19,636 nt of DNA from Candidatus Altarchaeum sp. CG2_30_32_3053 (lineage in GTDB: Archaea > Altiarchaeota > Altiarchaeia > Altiarchaeales > Altiarchaeaceae): positions 1-19,636 of the forward strand of contig MNZY01000239.1 in assembly GCA_001873845.1 (NCBI GenBank), written 5' to 3'. The position numbers were made by a program, and so were the translations under genes. Shown in pieces: positions 1-7,309 of this stretch. The notes under the pieces were generated by a model. It was given only the letters and a program-made list of their open reading frames with translations. It was not told where the DNA came from and did no database searches. The first letter of the stretch is position 1. Each line of letters begins with the position of its first letter.

Positions 1-42
1 AAACCAGTTGTGCACAAGTGGAAGAAATTTAGTTTTTTTAAC

Positions 43-158
43 TATAGTCATTTTGACATCTTTTGATAATATTGTTTTTGTCCATATTTATTCTTCAAAT
101 CATAATATGTAATATTGATGTTCAAAATAAATGATCAAAAGTTGAAATTTTCACTATA
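43..158 (+). mobile_element. MITE-like element, copy 1
   Basis: A 116-bp non-coding element. Its left end reads TATAGT-11 nt-CTTTTGAT and its right end, reverse-complemented, reads TATAGT-11 nt-CTTTTGAT, giving 25-bp imperfect terminal inverted repeats. Near-identical copies occur at 3994-4194 (interrupted) and 17071-17188; by eye, copy 1 differs from the third by four substitutions and one 2-bp indel. Outer TA dinucleotides fit a TA target duplication, as in the IS630/Tc1-mariner group, but no transposase is present. It lies 70 bp upstream of the winged-helix gene. A shared regulatory leader is the alternative reading. Confidence 0.65.
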
Positions 159-228
159 ATTGGCAAGGTTTTTATGAAACGATATAATAGATAATGTTCT
201 AATAGCTACAAAATTTTAACAATCTAAC

Positions 229-510
229 ATGAACCAAAATAAAAATAACAAGAAAATTGAGATAAACGATAAAGGAAAAAAGATAATAGTTATGCCTCTT
301 GATGATAATTCAAAGGAAATTTCAATGGCTTTGGCGAATGACACGGCACGCAAAATTTTATCCTTGCTTTCGGAAAAGCCGATGACATTGACAGAAATTT
401 GTGCCGAACTGGAAATTGCTCTATCAACCGGCGAATATGGTCTGAATAAATTACGAGATGCCGGCTTGATAAAGATTAAAGGAACAAAGAAAAGCGAAAA
501 AAAATGTTGA
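229..510 (+). CDS. ArsR-like winged helix-turn-helix protein (probably the N-terminal part of a split membrane regulator)
   Basis: This 93-residue protein is likely a DNA-binding regulator. Residues about 30-82 form a winged HTH: a helix with ALANDTARKILSLLSEKPMT, then LTEICAELEIALSTGEYGLNKL as the recognition region, then AGLIKIKGTKKSEK as the first wing strand. The frame runs into TGA right after an A8 run (497-504). The second wing strand, expected next, is instead found at the start of the following gene in another frame (NVE-MKIYTPEEKFIVIAPK). Removing one A, or adding two, would fuse the genes. I therefore read it as either the short product of a slippage-dependent gene, a truncated pseudogene part, or a sequencing indel. 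No Shine-Dalgarno is visible; ATG 229 is the only sensible start. Confidence 0.75.
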   Translation: MNQNKNNKKIEINDKGKKIIVMPLDDNSKEISMALANDTARKILSLLSEKPMTLTEICAELEIALSTGEYGLNKLRDAGLIKIKGTKKSEKKC

Positions 511-511
511 G

Positions 512-2857
512 ATGAAAATTTATACACCAGAAGAAAAATTTATCGTAATTGCACCAAAATGTCTGAGGAAAGAGGATACAATTTCTGCATTAAAGTCATT
601 ATTACCTTTACTCGCGATAAGCATTCTTATTTTAGGGGTTGGAATTTATATGATGAATCAAAGCCAGATGCCATTTATTAGCCCAACCACTCCAAATCAG
701 ACATACACCTATACAGGCGATACATTTTCCGTGGGAGACAGATTTATAAAAAAATTTTCCTCGCAGGAAGAGCTTAACGGTTACATAAAATATTCTGCTG
801 AAAACAGAATTGGATATCTCAGGAGTTACGCAATTGGCGGCGAAGGTGGAGGTATGACGGGTTTGGTTCCACAAATTACTGGTTTTGAAAAGTCAGCATC
901 CGGTGAAATTTATACAGATTCTTCCGCATCCGATTTTTCGCAGACAAACATCCAGGTTGAAGGTGTTGACGAAGCAGACCTCGTGAAAAATGACGGAAAA
1001 TACATTTATATCGTTTCAGGCAAAATGATTGTCATAATTGACGCTTATCCTGCAAAAGATGCAAAAATTTTATCCGAAATCAAATTTAACGAAAACCCAT
1101 CTGAAATTTTTATAAACAACAACAAACTAGTTGTTTTCACGCAGGAATACAATTACAATTCACGCAGAGAATACTATTATGGCCCACAGACGAAAACAAA
1201 GATAGCAATTTACGACATTTCAGACCGAAAAAATCCGAAAATTGAGCGTGAAATAAAATCAGACGGACACTACTTTGATTCAAGAATGATCGGGGATTAT
1301 GTATATGTCATTATTAACGAACCGGTATATTACCAGCCATGCCAGATTTACAAAGGCAATAGCATAAAAACTGATATGAAATGTATTACAGAAGACATTA
1401 AATTTCCCGAAGTAACAATGAATGGTGAGATAAATGATAAAAATTTCCCATACATTTACTATTGGGATATTCAGGATTATTCATATCATTGGACAATTGT
1501 TTTGTCAGTAGATATACAGGATAAGGATGCAAAGCCAAACAAAAAATTCTTTGTCATGAGTGATGCACAAAATATCTACGTCTCACCTGAAAACATATAT
1601 ATAACGCAAACAAAATGGATGAGTCAGCATGAAATTTTGGAAAAAGTATATGATGAGGTGGTGATTCCCAACCTATCAAAGGATGTACAGGCACAAATAA
1701 AAGAAATAGAAAATTCAAACAAGAGCATGTATATTAAAAAATTTGAACGAATGCTTGTAATAAAAGAATATTTTGTAAATCTTGATTATCGCGAAATGCA
1801 GAAATTTCAGGATAAAATAGAGAATAAGATGCAGGAAATTCAAAAGGAATTTGAAAAGTCCCGCGAGCAAACAACAATTAACAAGATAGGAATAAAACAC
1901 GGAAGAATTACTCCAAAAGCAGGCGGAAGCGTTCCCGGAACTATTCTCAATCAGTTTTCAATGGACGAATATAATAAAAATTTTAGGATAGCAACAACCA
2001 CTCAAAAATACAGCGACAATCAGGCAAATAATATATATGTTTTGGATGCTGATTTAAAGATTATGGGCAAAATTGAGGACATTGCACCAGGAGAAAGTAT
2101 TTATTCTGTGAGATTCATGGGCAAAAAGGCATATATGGTGACATTTAAGCGAATTGATCCGTTATTTGTGATTGATTTATCAAATCCTGATAAACCAACA
2201 CTCGCGGGGAAACTTAAAATACCTGGTTACAGCGATTACTTGCATCCTTATGATGAAAATCATTTAATAGGAATTGGAAAAGAAGTTGATGAAAGCATTG
2301 ACGCAGATAAAGTGCACAGCAGCGATGCGGTTTATTATACTGCCATTCAGGGAGTAAAACTTGCAATATTTGATGTCAGAGATATAGAGCATCCTGTTGA
2401 AATGTATAAAAAGGTTATTGGTGATCGTGGAACTGATTCCGATGCAACACGCGACCATAAGGCATTTTTATTTGACAAGGAAAAAAATTTACTTGTTATT
2501 CCAATAAAACTTGCTGAAATATCTGATGCACAGAAAAAATCATCTGACTGGAAAAGCATGGAAGGAGAATGGACATTTCAGGGAGCATATATTTACAATA
2601 TTTCCTTATATAATGGTTTCAAATTAAAAGGCAGAGTAACGCACATAGATAATCCTGAATTAATTATGAAAAGCGGATATTACTTTGATTCACCATATTC
2701 TATTAAAAGATCACTTTATATAGATGATGTTTTATATACTATTTCAAACAAGAAGATGAAGATGAATGATTTAAAAAATATTAGTTATATTAATGAAGTT
2801 GAATTGCCTTATGGCGAGTATAAAGGTGATATGATAGATTATTACGGAAAAGTGTAA
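512..2857 (+). CDS. Membrane-anchored extracellular beta-propeller protein (PF09826-type)
   Basis: This 781-residue protein has a short cytoplasmic N-terminus, one transmembrane helix at about residues 28-48 (SLLPLLAISILILGVGIYMM), and a large extracytoplasmic part. Family signatures of the secreted C-terminal beta-propeller family are clear: GVDEADLVKNDGKYIY (151-166), VPGTILNQFSMDEY (middle), then PGYSDYLHPYDENHLIGIG and GDRG-x6-RDHKAFLFD near the C-terminus. A lysine/glutamate-rich helical insertion occupies roughly residues 373-459. Positive residues before the helix support N-in, C-out topology. The start ATG lies one base after the TGA of the winged-helix gene, so translation could be coupled. 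The first 16 residues read like the end of an ArsR-type winged helix, suggesting the native product is a wHTH-TM-propeller sensor. The ligand is unknown; the propeller probably binds something outside the cell. Confidence 0.85.
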   Translation: MKIYTPEEKFIVIAPKCLRKEDTISALKSLLPLLAISILILGVGIYMMNQSQMPFISPTTPNQTYTYTGDTFSVGDRFIKKFSSQEELNGYIKYSAENRIGYLRSYAIGGEGGGMTGLVPQITGFEKSASGEIYTDSSASDFSQTNIQVEGVDEADLVKNDGKYIYIVSGKMIVIIDAYPAKDAKILSEIKFNENPSEIFINNNKLVVFTQEYNYNSRREYYYGPQTKTKIAIYDISDRKNPKIEREIKSDGHYFDSRMIGDYVYVIINEPVYYQPCQIYKGNSIKTDMKCITEDIKFPEVTMNGEINDKNFPYIYYWDIQDYSYHWTIVLSVDIQDKDAKPNKKFFVMSDAQNIYVSPENIYITQTKWMSQHEILEKVYDEVVIPNLSKDVQAQIKEIENSNKSMYIKKFERMLVIKEYFVNLDYREMQKFQDKIENKMQEIQKEFEKSREQTTINKIGIKHGRITPKAGGSVPGTILNQFSMDEYNKNFRIATTTQKYSDNQANNIYVLDADLKIMGKIEDIAPGESIYSVRFMGKKAYMVTFKRIDPLFVIDLSNPDKPTLAGKLKIPGYSDYLHPYDENHLIGIGKEVDESIDADKVHSSDAVYYTAIQGVKLAIFDVRDIEHPVEMYKKVIGDRGTDSDATRDHKAFLFDKEKNLLVIPIKLAEISDAQKKSSDWKSMEGEWTFQGAYIYNISLYNGFKLKGRVTHIDNPELIMKSGYYFDSPYSIKRSLYIDDVLYTISNKKMKMNDLKNISYINEVELPYGEYKGDMIDYYGKV

Positions 2858-2904
2858 TAAAAATAAAGATGAAAAAAATAAATTTAAATTTAAAATTTTA
2901 ATTT

Positions 2905-3273
2905 GTAACTACTCAGATGGTAGGAAATTTACCTGCGATTTTCAAAACGCAAAGTTTTGAAAATATGAGAGCGAAGCGAACTTATTTTAAAATCTCAAAG
3001 ATTTTAAAATATCCGAACGAAGTGAGCGTAAAATTTCAAAAAAAATACAAAAAATCAAAAATTTACCTATAATTTTTTAGGGTGGCTGAGTAGTTACAGG
3101 AAATTTACTTGTGAAAATTTCAAAAAACACAATTTCAAAATTTATGAAATTTCAAAAAACACAATTTTTGAAATCATAAAGATTTCAAAAAGACACGAAC
3201 GAAGTGAGTGGACCGAAGTGAGCGTAAAAATCAAAAATTTACCAGTAATTTTTTAGGGCGGCTGTGTAGTTAC
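2905..3273. repeat. Intergenic repeat block with inverted GTAACTACTCAG ends and hairpin-linker modules
   Basis: This fills most of the gene-free stretch 2858-3417. GTAACTACTCAG at 2905-2916 is matched by its perfect reverse complement at 3086-3097 and by a one-mismatch version at 3262-3273. The last 43 bp of each segment (3055-3097 and 3231-3273) are direct repeats, both with TTTTTTAGGG then GGCTG. Between them lie A/T hairpins (for example TTTTCAAAAC/GTTTTGAAAA at 2940-2963) alternating with linkers such as CGAACGAAGTGAGCGTAAAA. The same linker occurs near 12100-12370, 15430-15660 and 19200. No ORF with protein character is present. Confidence 0.75.
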
Positions 3274-3417
3274 GTTCAAAACTCAATTAATTAAGTCAAA
3301 AAAAGTGTTCCCTTTTATATAGCATAACCATTACGAGACAGAAGAAGCAGTAGCAAAGAAATTAAACTTAAAAATTTTGAAGTAATGTTTGCAAACACAT
3401 CTGAAATTTGGTGAATT

Positions 3418-3888
3418 TTATTCCTTTTTTAATCCGTAACCTTCTTCAATCTTCTTTAACAACCTTTCAATAAACTGGACACTTTCATCAATAACCAGCT
3501 GCTTAACATACATTTCAAAGACATCAGACGGAAATTTATCTCCCGAGAAAAAATACATGTCATTTATGCACTCTATCATTTTTATATCCTTAAAAAATTT
3601 TAACCAAATCTGGACATTTCTTTTAGATAATGAATCATCAATATTGCCATCAAATTCCCGGAGTTCTTTTCTATTTTTTCGCATCTCAATTACCTCGTTC
3701 CTTATTTCATCAGATTTTAAATGAATTCCTTTTTTTTTGTTGAGCAGCAAAATTTCAAATATATCGCTTGCCGTACCTTTGCTTGCTCCGAGAGAGTTTA
3801 AAAATAATTCAACTAATGCACGGGGACTATCTTTAAGCAGTTCATCATCCGAAAACCAGCAAAGTTTTATTTTTGACAGCAAAGGCAT
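3418..3888 (-). CDS. Hypothetical protein, possible winged-helix fold
   Basis: This 156-residue protein belongs to no family I recognise. It is rich in charged residues and predicted helices and has no membrane segment or signal peptide. A stretch with TASDIFEILLLNKKKGIHLKS, followed by LSKRNVQIWLKFFKDIKMIE and the turn INDMYFFSG, has the rhythm of a winged-helix domain: helix, long linker, recognition-like helix, beta hairpin. That is inference only. The gene stands alone, divergent from ilvN across a MITE-bearing spacer, and ends in the repeat-flanked spacer after the propeller gene. Codon use resembles the neighbours. It could be a DNA-binding regulator or an accessory protein of unknown role. 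Confidence 0.6.
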   Translation of the reverse strand: MPLLSKIKLCWFSDDELLKDSPRALVELFLNSLGASKGTASDIFEILLLNKKKGIHLKSDEIRNEVIEMRKNRKELREFDGNIDDSLSKRNVQIWLKFFKDIKMIECINDMYFFSGDKFPSDVFEMYVKQLVIDESVQFIERLLKKIEEGYGLKKE

Positions 3889-3993
3889 TCTGAAAATTTA
3901 AAAATAATGAATTTAATTTAATAGAATTTAGATTTAAAATTTAATTTATTATACAAAATTTAAAAATTTAGATTAAAATTTAATATAAAAATT
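3889..3993. other. Low-complexity AT spacer
   Basis: This stretch is almost only A and T, built from reiterated AATTTA/TTAAAATTTA words. I see no conserved structure. It lies between the divergent hypothetical gene and the MITE-like insertion, so any promoter for the minus-strand gene would be here, but the composition prevents choosing a TATA box. Confidence 0.6.
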
Positions 3994-4194
3994 TATAGTC
4001 ATTTTGACATCTTTTGATAATATTGTTTTTATCAATATATTTATTCTTTAAATCATAATATATAATATTGATGTTCAAATTATAGTCAATATACTAATTT
4101 TTTACACTCTTGAAGTAGATTAATGAATCGTATATTGGGTGTAAAATGTTGATAGATTCACTATAAATAATCAAAAGTTGAAATTTTCACTATA
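3994..4194 (+). mobile_element. MITE-like element, copy 2 (interrupted by another element)
   Basis: This is the same element as at 43-158 and 17071-17188, with identical outer ends (TATAGTCATTTTGACATC at the left, GTTGAAATTTTCACTATA at the right). It is split near its right end by an 85-bp insertion at 4081-4165; without that it is about 117 bp. It ends 8 bp before the ATG of ilvN, so the element must supply or contain the gene's leader and possibly its promoter. Confidence 0.65.
4081..4165. mobile_element. Second MITE-like element nested in copy 2
   Basis: An 85-bp segment whose ends are imperfect inverted repeats. The left end starts TATAGTCAATATACTAAT and runs to TTTTTTACAC. The right end, reverse-complemented, starts TATAGTGAATCTATCAAC and runs to ATTTTACAC. 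By eye 21 of the first 27 positions match. The uninterrupted copies 1 and 3 read TTCAAAATAAAT at the insertion point, so the insertion splits that sequence at a TA, and TA is present on both sides. This is the best internal evidence that the elements move and use a TA target. Confidence 0.6.
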
Positions 4195-4202
4195 ATCAAA
4201 AA

Positions 4203-4676
4203 ATGTGTATTATATCAGCATTGGTTGAGCATAAGCCGGGGGTATTGCAGAGGATAGCGGGATTGTTTTCAAGAAGAAATTTTAATATAGATGAAATCAG
4301 TGTGGGAGTTACGGAAAATCCGGAGATAGCAAGAATAACTATTATAACAAAAGGAGATGAGAAAGACATAGAACAAATGCTCAAACAGATGAATAAGTTG
4401 GTAGAGGTTATCAAGGTAACTGCACTTGATGAAAAGAACAGCGTCGCGCGAACCCTGTGTCTGGTAAAAGCAAACACGCCGACAAGGGATGCAAAGTCGG
4501 AATTTATTCAATATACTGATGTATTCAGGGGAAGGATCGTTGATGTAAGCAGAACATCTCTTACGGCTGAAATAACCGGGGATAATGATAAGATAGATGC
4601 ATTTATAAATATGGTCAGGATACTCGGAATAAAGGAAATAGCAAGAACCGGAACAACTGCACTGGAAAGAAAATAA
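4203..4676 (+). CDS. ilvN: Acetolactate synthase regulatory (small) subunit
   Basis: This is the regulatory subunit of acetohydroxyacid synthase, which catalyses the first common step of branched-chain amino acid synthesis; this subunit gives valine feedback control. The 157 residues match the usual length. The N-terminal ACT domain (about 2-75) has VEHKPGVLQRIAGLFSRRNFNID, with the conserved PGVL turn and N28 of the FNI motif; the position often occupied by Asn before the PG turn is His10. The C-terminal half (about 80-157) carries the typical LCLVKANTPTRDAKSEF and FRGRIVDVS segments. The catalytic subunit gene is not adjacent. The start follows a MITE-like end by 8 bp with no Shine-Dalgarno. 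Its TAA shares one base with the ATG of the next gene, implying co-translation. Confidence 0.93.
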   Translation: MCIISALVEHKPGVLQRIAGLFSRRNFNIDEISVGVTENPEIARITIITKGDEKDIEQMLKQMNKLVEVIKVTALDEKNSVARTLCLVKANTPTRDAKSEFIQYTDVFRGRIVDVSRTSLTAEITGDNDKIDAFINMVRILGIKEIARTGTTALERK

Positions 4677-5041
4677 TGAATTCAAAGAGATTTGTTGTTC
4701 AGGAGCATTGGGCTTCTCATTACCATTTTGATTTTCGGCTTGAAATGGATGGCGTTTTAAAGTCATGTGCAGTGCCAAAAGGAGTGCCTGAAAAATCAGG
4801 GGTTAGGCATCTTGCGATAGCAGTTGAAGATCATGCTCTTGATTATATTGACTTTGAAGGTGAAATTTCTGAGGGTTACGGAGCAGGAACAGTTAAAATT
4901 TTTGATAAAGGAGAGTATGAATTAATTAAAAGAAGCGAACATTCTCTTATTTTTGAGTTAAGGGGGAAAATGCTGAAGGGAAAATACAAGATGATGAAAT
5001 TTAAAGAACCAGACCAGTATCTTTTATTTATGATAAAATGA
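4676..5041 (+). CDS. Stand-alone LigD-type 3'-phosphoesterase domain protein
   Basis: This 121-residue protein is the 3'-phosphoesterase (PE) domain found at the N-terminus of bacterial LigD and as a free protein in some archaea. It trims 3'-phosphates and 3'-terminal ribonucleotides at DNA ends before ligation. The active-site pattern of the family is intact: H11-x5-H17-x-D19-x-R21 in EHWASHYHFDFRLEMDG, and H53-x3-Y57 in AVEDHALDYIDFEGEI, followed by a GYGAGTV loop. There is no ligase or polymerase domain here and no Ku gene in the window. It overlaps ilvN by one base (TAATG), so it is probably co-translated with it although the functions are unrelated. The C-terminus KEPDQYLLFMIK is the usual family end. 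Confidence 0.88.
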   Translation: MNSKRFVVQEHWASHYHFDFRLEMDGVLKSCAVPKGVPEKSGVRHLAIAVEDHALDYIDFEGEISEGYGAGTVKIFDKGEYELIKRSEHSLIFELRGKMLKGKYKMMKFKEPDQYLLFMIK

Positions 5042-5095
5042 AATTTTTAACAGGGCTGAGTAGCAAATGAAATATTCTTATCATTACAATTAACA

Positions 5096-6070
5096 ATGAC
5101 TAACGAAAACGAAAATTTTATAAGTTCGCTTCGCTCTCATATCCCAAAGGTAAACTTTGAAATCACAAAAGAACAGCAAAATTTACTTGCCAAACACCAA
5201 TACAGAATTATCGGCAGGAATGCTGGAGTTAAGATATGTTTATGGACAAAGAGAAGTTTAGTTGATAAGGGCATATGCTATAAGGAAAAATTTTACGGAA
5301 TAAAATCACACCGCTGCCTTCAGATGTCTCCTTCTTTGATGAACTGCACATACTCCTGCACATTCTGCTGGCGACTGCATGAGTTATATCCAAAAATTTC
5401 AGATGATATTTTTGATGAGCCGGAAGAAACTGTTGAAAAGTCCATACTTACCCAGCGTGTGTTGTTGAGTGGGTTTAAAGGAAACAAAAATATAAATATG
5501 AAGAAATTTGAGGAATCCCAGAATCCGAATCAGGTTGCAATATCCCTTGTCGGAGAGCCGTTGCTTTATTCGAAAATTTATGATTTGATTGAGGAATACA
5601 AAAAAAGAAATTTCACAACATTCGTTGTTTCAAACGGAAGTGTCCCTGAAAAAATTGCTGAAATCAGACCAACGCAACTTTACATTTCTATGAACGCTCC
5701 TGACGAAGAAACATTCAAAAAAATTTGCAGACCTTTAATTAAAGATGCGTGGAAGATGTATAATGAAACTTTGGAAATTTTTTCAAAGAGAACAGATATA
5801 AAAAGAGTCATACGATTAACCATGATAAAGGACTTCAACACCCATAACATTGAGGGATATGCAAAATTGATAGAAAAAGCAGAGCCGGATTTTATTGAAT
5901 GTAAATCGTTTATGTTTGTCGGAGGAAGTAGGCATGAAGAAGGTCTTTCGCTTGACAAAATGCTCACTATGAAAGAAATTTTGGAATTTTCAGAAGGACT
6001 GCAAAAAAGGACGGGCTATAAAATAAAGGACTATAAAGAGGAAAGCAGGGTTGCTTTGCTAACAAGATAA
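5096..6070 (+). CDS. taw1: tRNA 4-demethylwyosine synthase (radical SAM)
   Basis: Taw1/TYW1 converts N1-methylguanosine-37 of tRNA-Phe to 4-demethylwyosine using pyruvate and S-adenosylmethionine. The radical-SAM cluster motif is C84-x3-C88-x2-C91 (NCTYSCTFCWR). A second cluster motif lies at C48, C61 and C74, with the 13-residue spacing seen in the family (KICLW, GICYK, HRCLQ). Further family marks are SLVGEPLLYSKI and YISMNAPDEETF. The 324-residue length is normal, but the N-terminus is about 22 residues longer than I recall for the Methanocaldococcus enzyme. Part of that extra peptide (ISSLRSHI) is encoded by a 23-nt sequence (5120-5142) that exactly matches, inverted, a linker in the intergenic repeat at 2963-2985. 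No alternative ATG exists before C48. The gene has no Shine-Dalgarno. Confidence 0.93.
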   Translation: MTNENENFISSLRSHIPKVNFEITKEQQNLLAKHQYRIIGRNAGVKICLWTKRSLVDKGICYKEKFYGIKSHRCLQMSPSLMNCTYSCTFCWRLHELYPKISDDIFDEPEETVEKSILTQRVLLSGFKGNKNINMKKFEESQNPNQVAISLVGEPLLYSKIYDLIEEYKKRNFTTFVVSNGSVPEKIAEIRPTQLYISMNAPDEETFKKICRPLIKDAWKMYNETLEIFSKRTDIKRVIRLTMIKDFNTHNIEGYAKLIEKAEPDFIECKSFMFVGGSRHEEGLSLDKMLTMKEILEFSEGLQKRTGYKIKDYKEESRVALLTR

Positions 6071-6103
6071 ATTTACACGATAAAAAACCAAAATTTAAAT
6101 CAG

Positions 6104-6115
6104 TTTTTAATATAT
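6104..6115 (+). promoter_or_regulatory. Candidate TATA box for the ribosomal protein operon
   Basis: TTTTTAATATAT lies 62 bp before the rpl3 start, in the spacer after taw1. An archaeal start site about 25 bp downstream would give a leader near 40 nt. A second AT-rich candidate (TTTTAATATTG near 6138) is nearly as good, so the choice is weak. Confidence 0.3.
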
Positions 6116-6176
6116 CCATTTCTAATTATTATTCAAATTTTAATATTGTATTCAAAATATTCAAAAAAGACGAAAG

Positions 6177-7154
6177 ATGGCAAAAAAGACGAAACCAAGA
6201 TGCGGTTCATTAGCATACAGCCCCCGACAAAGAGCAAGTAGAGTAGTACCTAAGATCAAAAAGAGAGGGGATAAAAATTTAGGAATATTTCCACTTGGAT
6301 TTGCGGGCTACAAGGTTGGAATGGCACAAATTATGGCAACTGACATTACTCCGCATTCGCCTACAAATAAAATAAATGTAGCAATTCCGTGCACTATCAT
6401 AGCAACACCTCCGTTAAAAATTTTCGGTATCAGATTTTATCATAAGCCCTATATACATTTAATGCCTTACACAGAGGTAATTTCAGAAAAATCAGACAAG
6501 GATTTAAGCAGAGTAATACATTTGTCCAAAAACAACAACGCAGAAGCGGTCTCAAAAAAATTTGAGGAAATAGAAAAAAACAAAGATGAAATTAAGGAGG
6601 TTAAATTGCTTTGCTGTACAAACCCGCGACTATTAAATATAAAGAAAAAACCAGACATACTGGAAATTCCAATCGGAGGAGATATTAACACACAAATAAA
6701 TTTTGCAAAGGAAAATTTCGGAAAGGAAATTAATGTTGATAATACCTTTAAAGAAAATACTTTGATTGCTGTTAGTGGTGTTACAAAAGGAAAGGGATGG
6801 CAGGGTGCGGTTAAAAGATGGGGAATTATAACTCAGGGTAGAAAGGTAACCGGAAAAAGACGACACAGCCCCATAAATCCTGTTACACCAAGACATACAT
6901 CATGGAGGGCACCACAGGGAGGGCAGGTAGGATATCATATGCGGACAGAGACAAACAGAATATTGCTTAAAATTTCAAAAGACAATATAACCCCTAAAGG
7001 CGGATTTTTAAATTTCGGTGTTTTAAATGATACGAAATATGTAATAGTAAAGGGGTCTGTTCCTGGACCAGCAAAAAGAATAATCGGTTTGTCTTTCAAT
7101 CCCTATAAAATTGAAACAAAAGAAAAATATGAGTTAAAGGAACTAATTGTTTAA
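6177..7154 (+). CDS. rpl3: Large ribosomal subunit protein uL3
   Basis: uL3 is an early assembly protein of the large subunit that reaches the peptidyl transferase centre. At 325 residues it has archaeal length. The basic N-terminus (PRCGSLAYSPRQRASRVVPKI) is the archaeal/eukaryotic form, and FAGYKVGMAQIM, KGKGWQGAVKRWG and the loop GKRRHSPINPVTPRHTSW are family hallmarks. It is the first gene of the ribosomal cluster. The final bases and stop are tandemly duplicated as a 16-bp repeat (7141-7172). Confidence 0.96.
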   Translation: MAKKTKPRCGSLAYSPRQRASRVVPKIKKRGDKNLGIFPLGFAGYKVGMAQIMATDITPHSPTNKINVAIPCTIIATPPLKIFGIRFYHKPYIHLMPYTEVISEKSDKDLSRVIHLSKNNNAEAVSKKFEEIEKNKDEIKEVKLLCCTNPRLLNIKKKPDILEIPIGGDINTQINFAKENFGKEINVDNTFKENTLIAVSGVTKGKGWQGAVKRWGIITQGRKVTGKRRHSPINPVTPRHTSWRAPQGGQVGYHMRTETNRILLKISKDNITPKGGFLNFGVLNDTKYVIVKGSVPGPAKRIIGLSFNPYKIETKEKYELKELIV

Positions 7155-7172
7155 TAAACTAATTGTTTAATA
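7141..7172 (+). repeat. 16-bp tandem duplication at the rpl3 stop
   Basis: AACTAATTGTTTAATA occurs twice without a gap (7141-7156 and 7157-7172). The first copy contains the rpl3 stop codon, so the last codons of the gene have been copied into the spacer. Confidence 0.85.
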
Positions 7173-7177
7173 AGTTT

Positions 7178-7309
7178 AATTATTATGATTATTATAGTCA
7201 ATTATTATGATTATTATAGTCAATTATAATTACGATTATTATAGTCAATTATTATGATTACTACAGTCAATTATTATGATTACTACAGTCAATTATTATG
7301 ATTACTACA
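7178..7309 (+). repeat. 22-bp tandem repeat array ending at the rpl4 start
   Basis: Six consecutive units, each AATTATTATGATT followed by ATTATAGTC or ACTACAGTC. Units 1, 2, 4 and 5 are 22 bp (7178, 7200, 7247, 7269), unit 3 is 25 bp (7222), and the sixth is cut at 7309 where the rpl4 start follows. Each full unit contains an ATG. Because 22 is not a multiple of three, an ATG in one unit reads into a TGA about two units later, and only the last one is in frame with rpl4. Confidence 0.9.

Noticed and set aside
216..527. Minus-strand frame of 103 codons opposite the wHTH gene
   Set aside because: It is a shadow of the plus-strand gene; hydrophobic F/L/I runs reflect A-rich coding on the other strand.
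3320..3382. Gene remnant encoding HNHYETEEAVAKKLNLKILK between two stops
   Set aside because: It has protein-like codons and a faint likeness to the HYxTE end of Nif3-like proteins, but 20 codons without context are too few to call a pseudogene.
7298..7309. Upstream ATG as rpl4 start
   Set aside because: It adds only MITT encoded by the tandem repeat; the uL4 family begins at the MDANVYGL segment.
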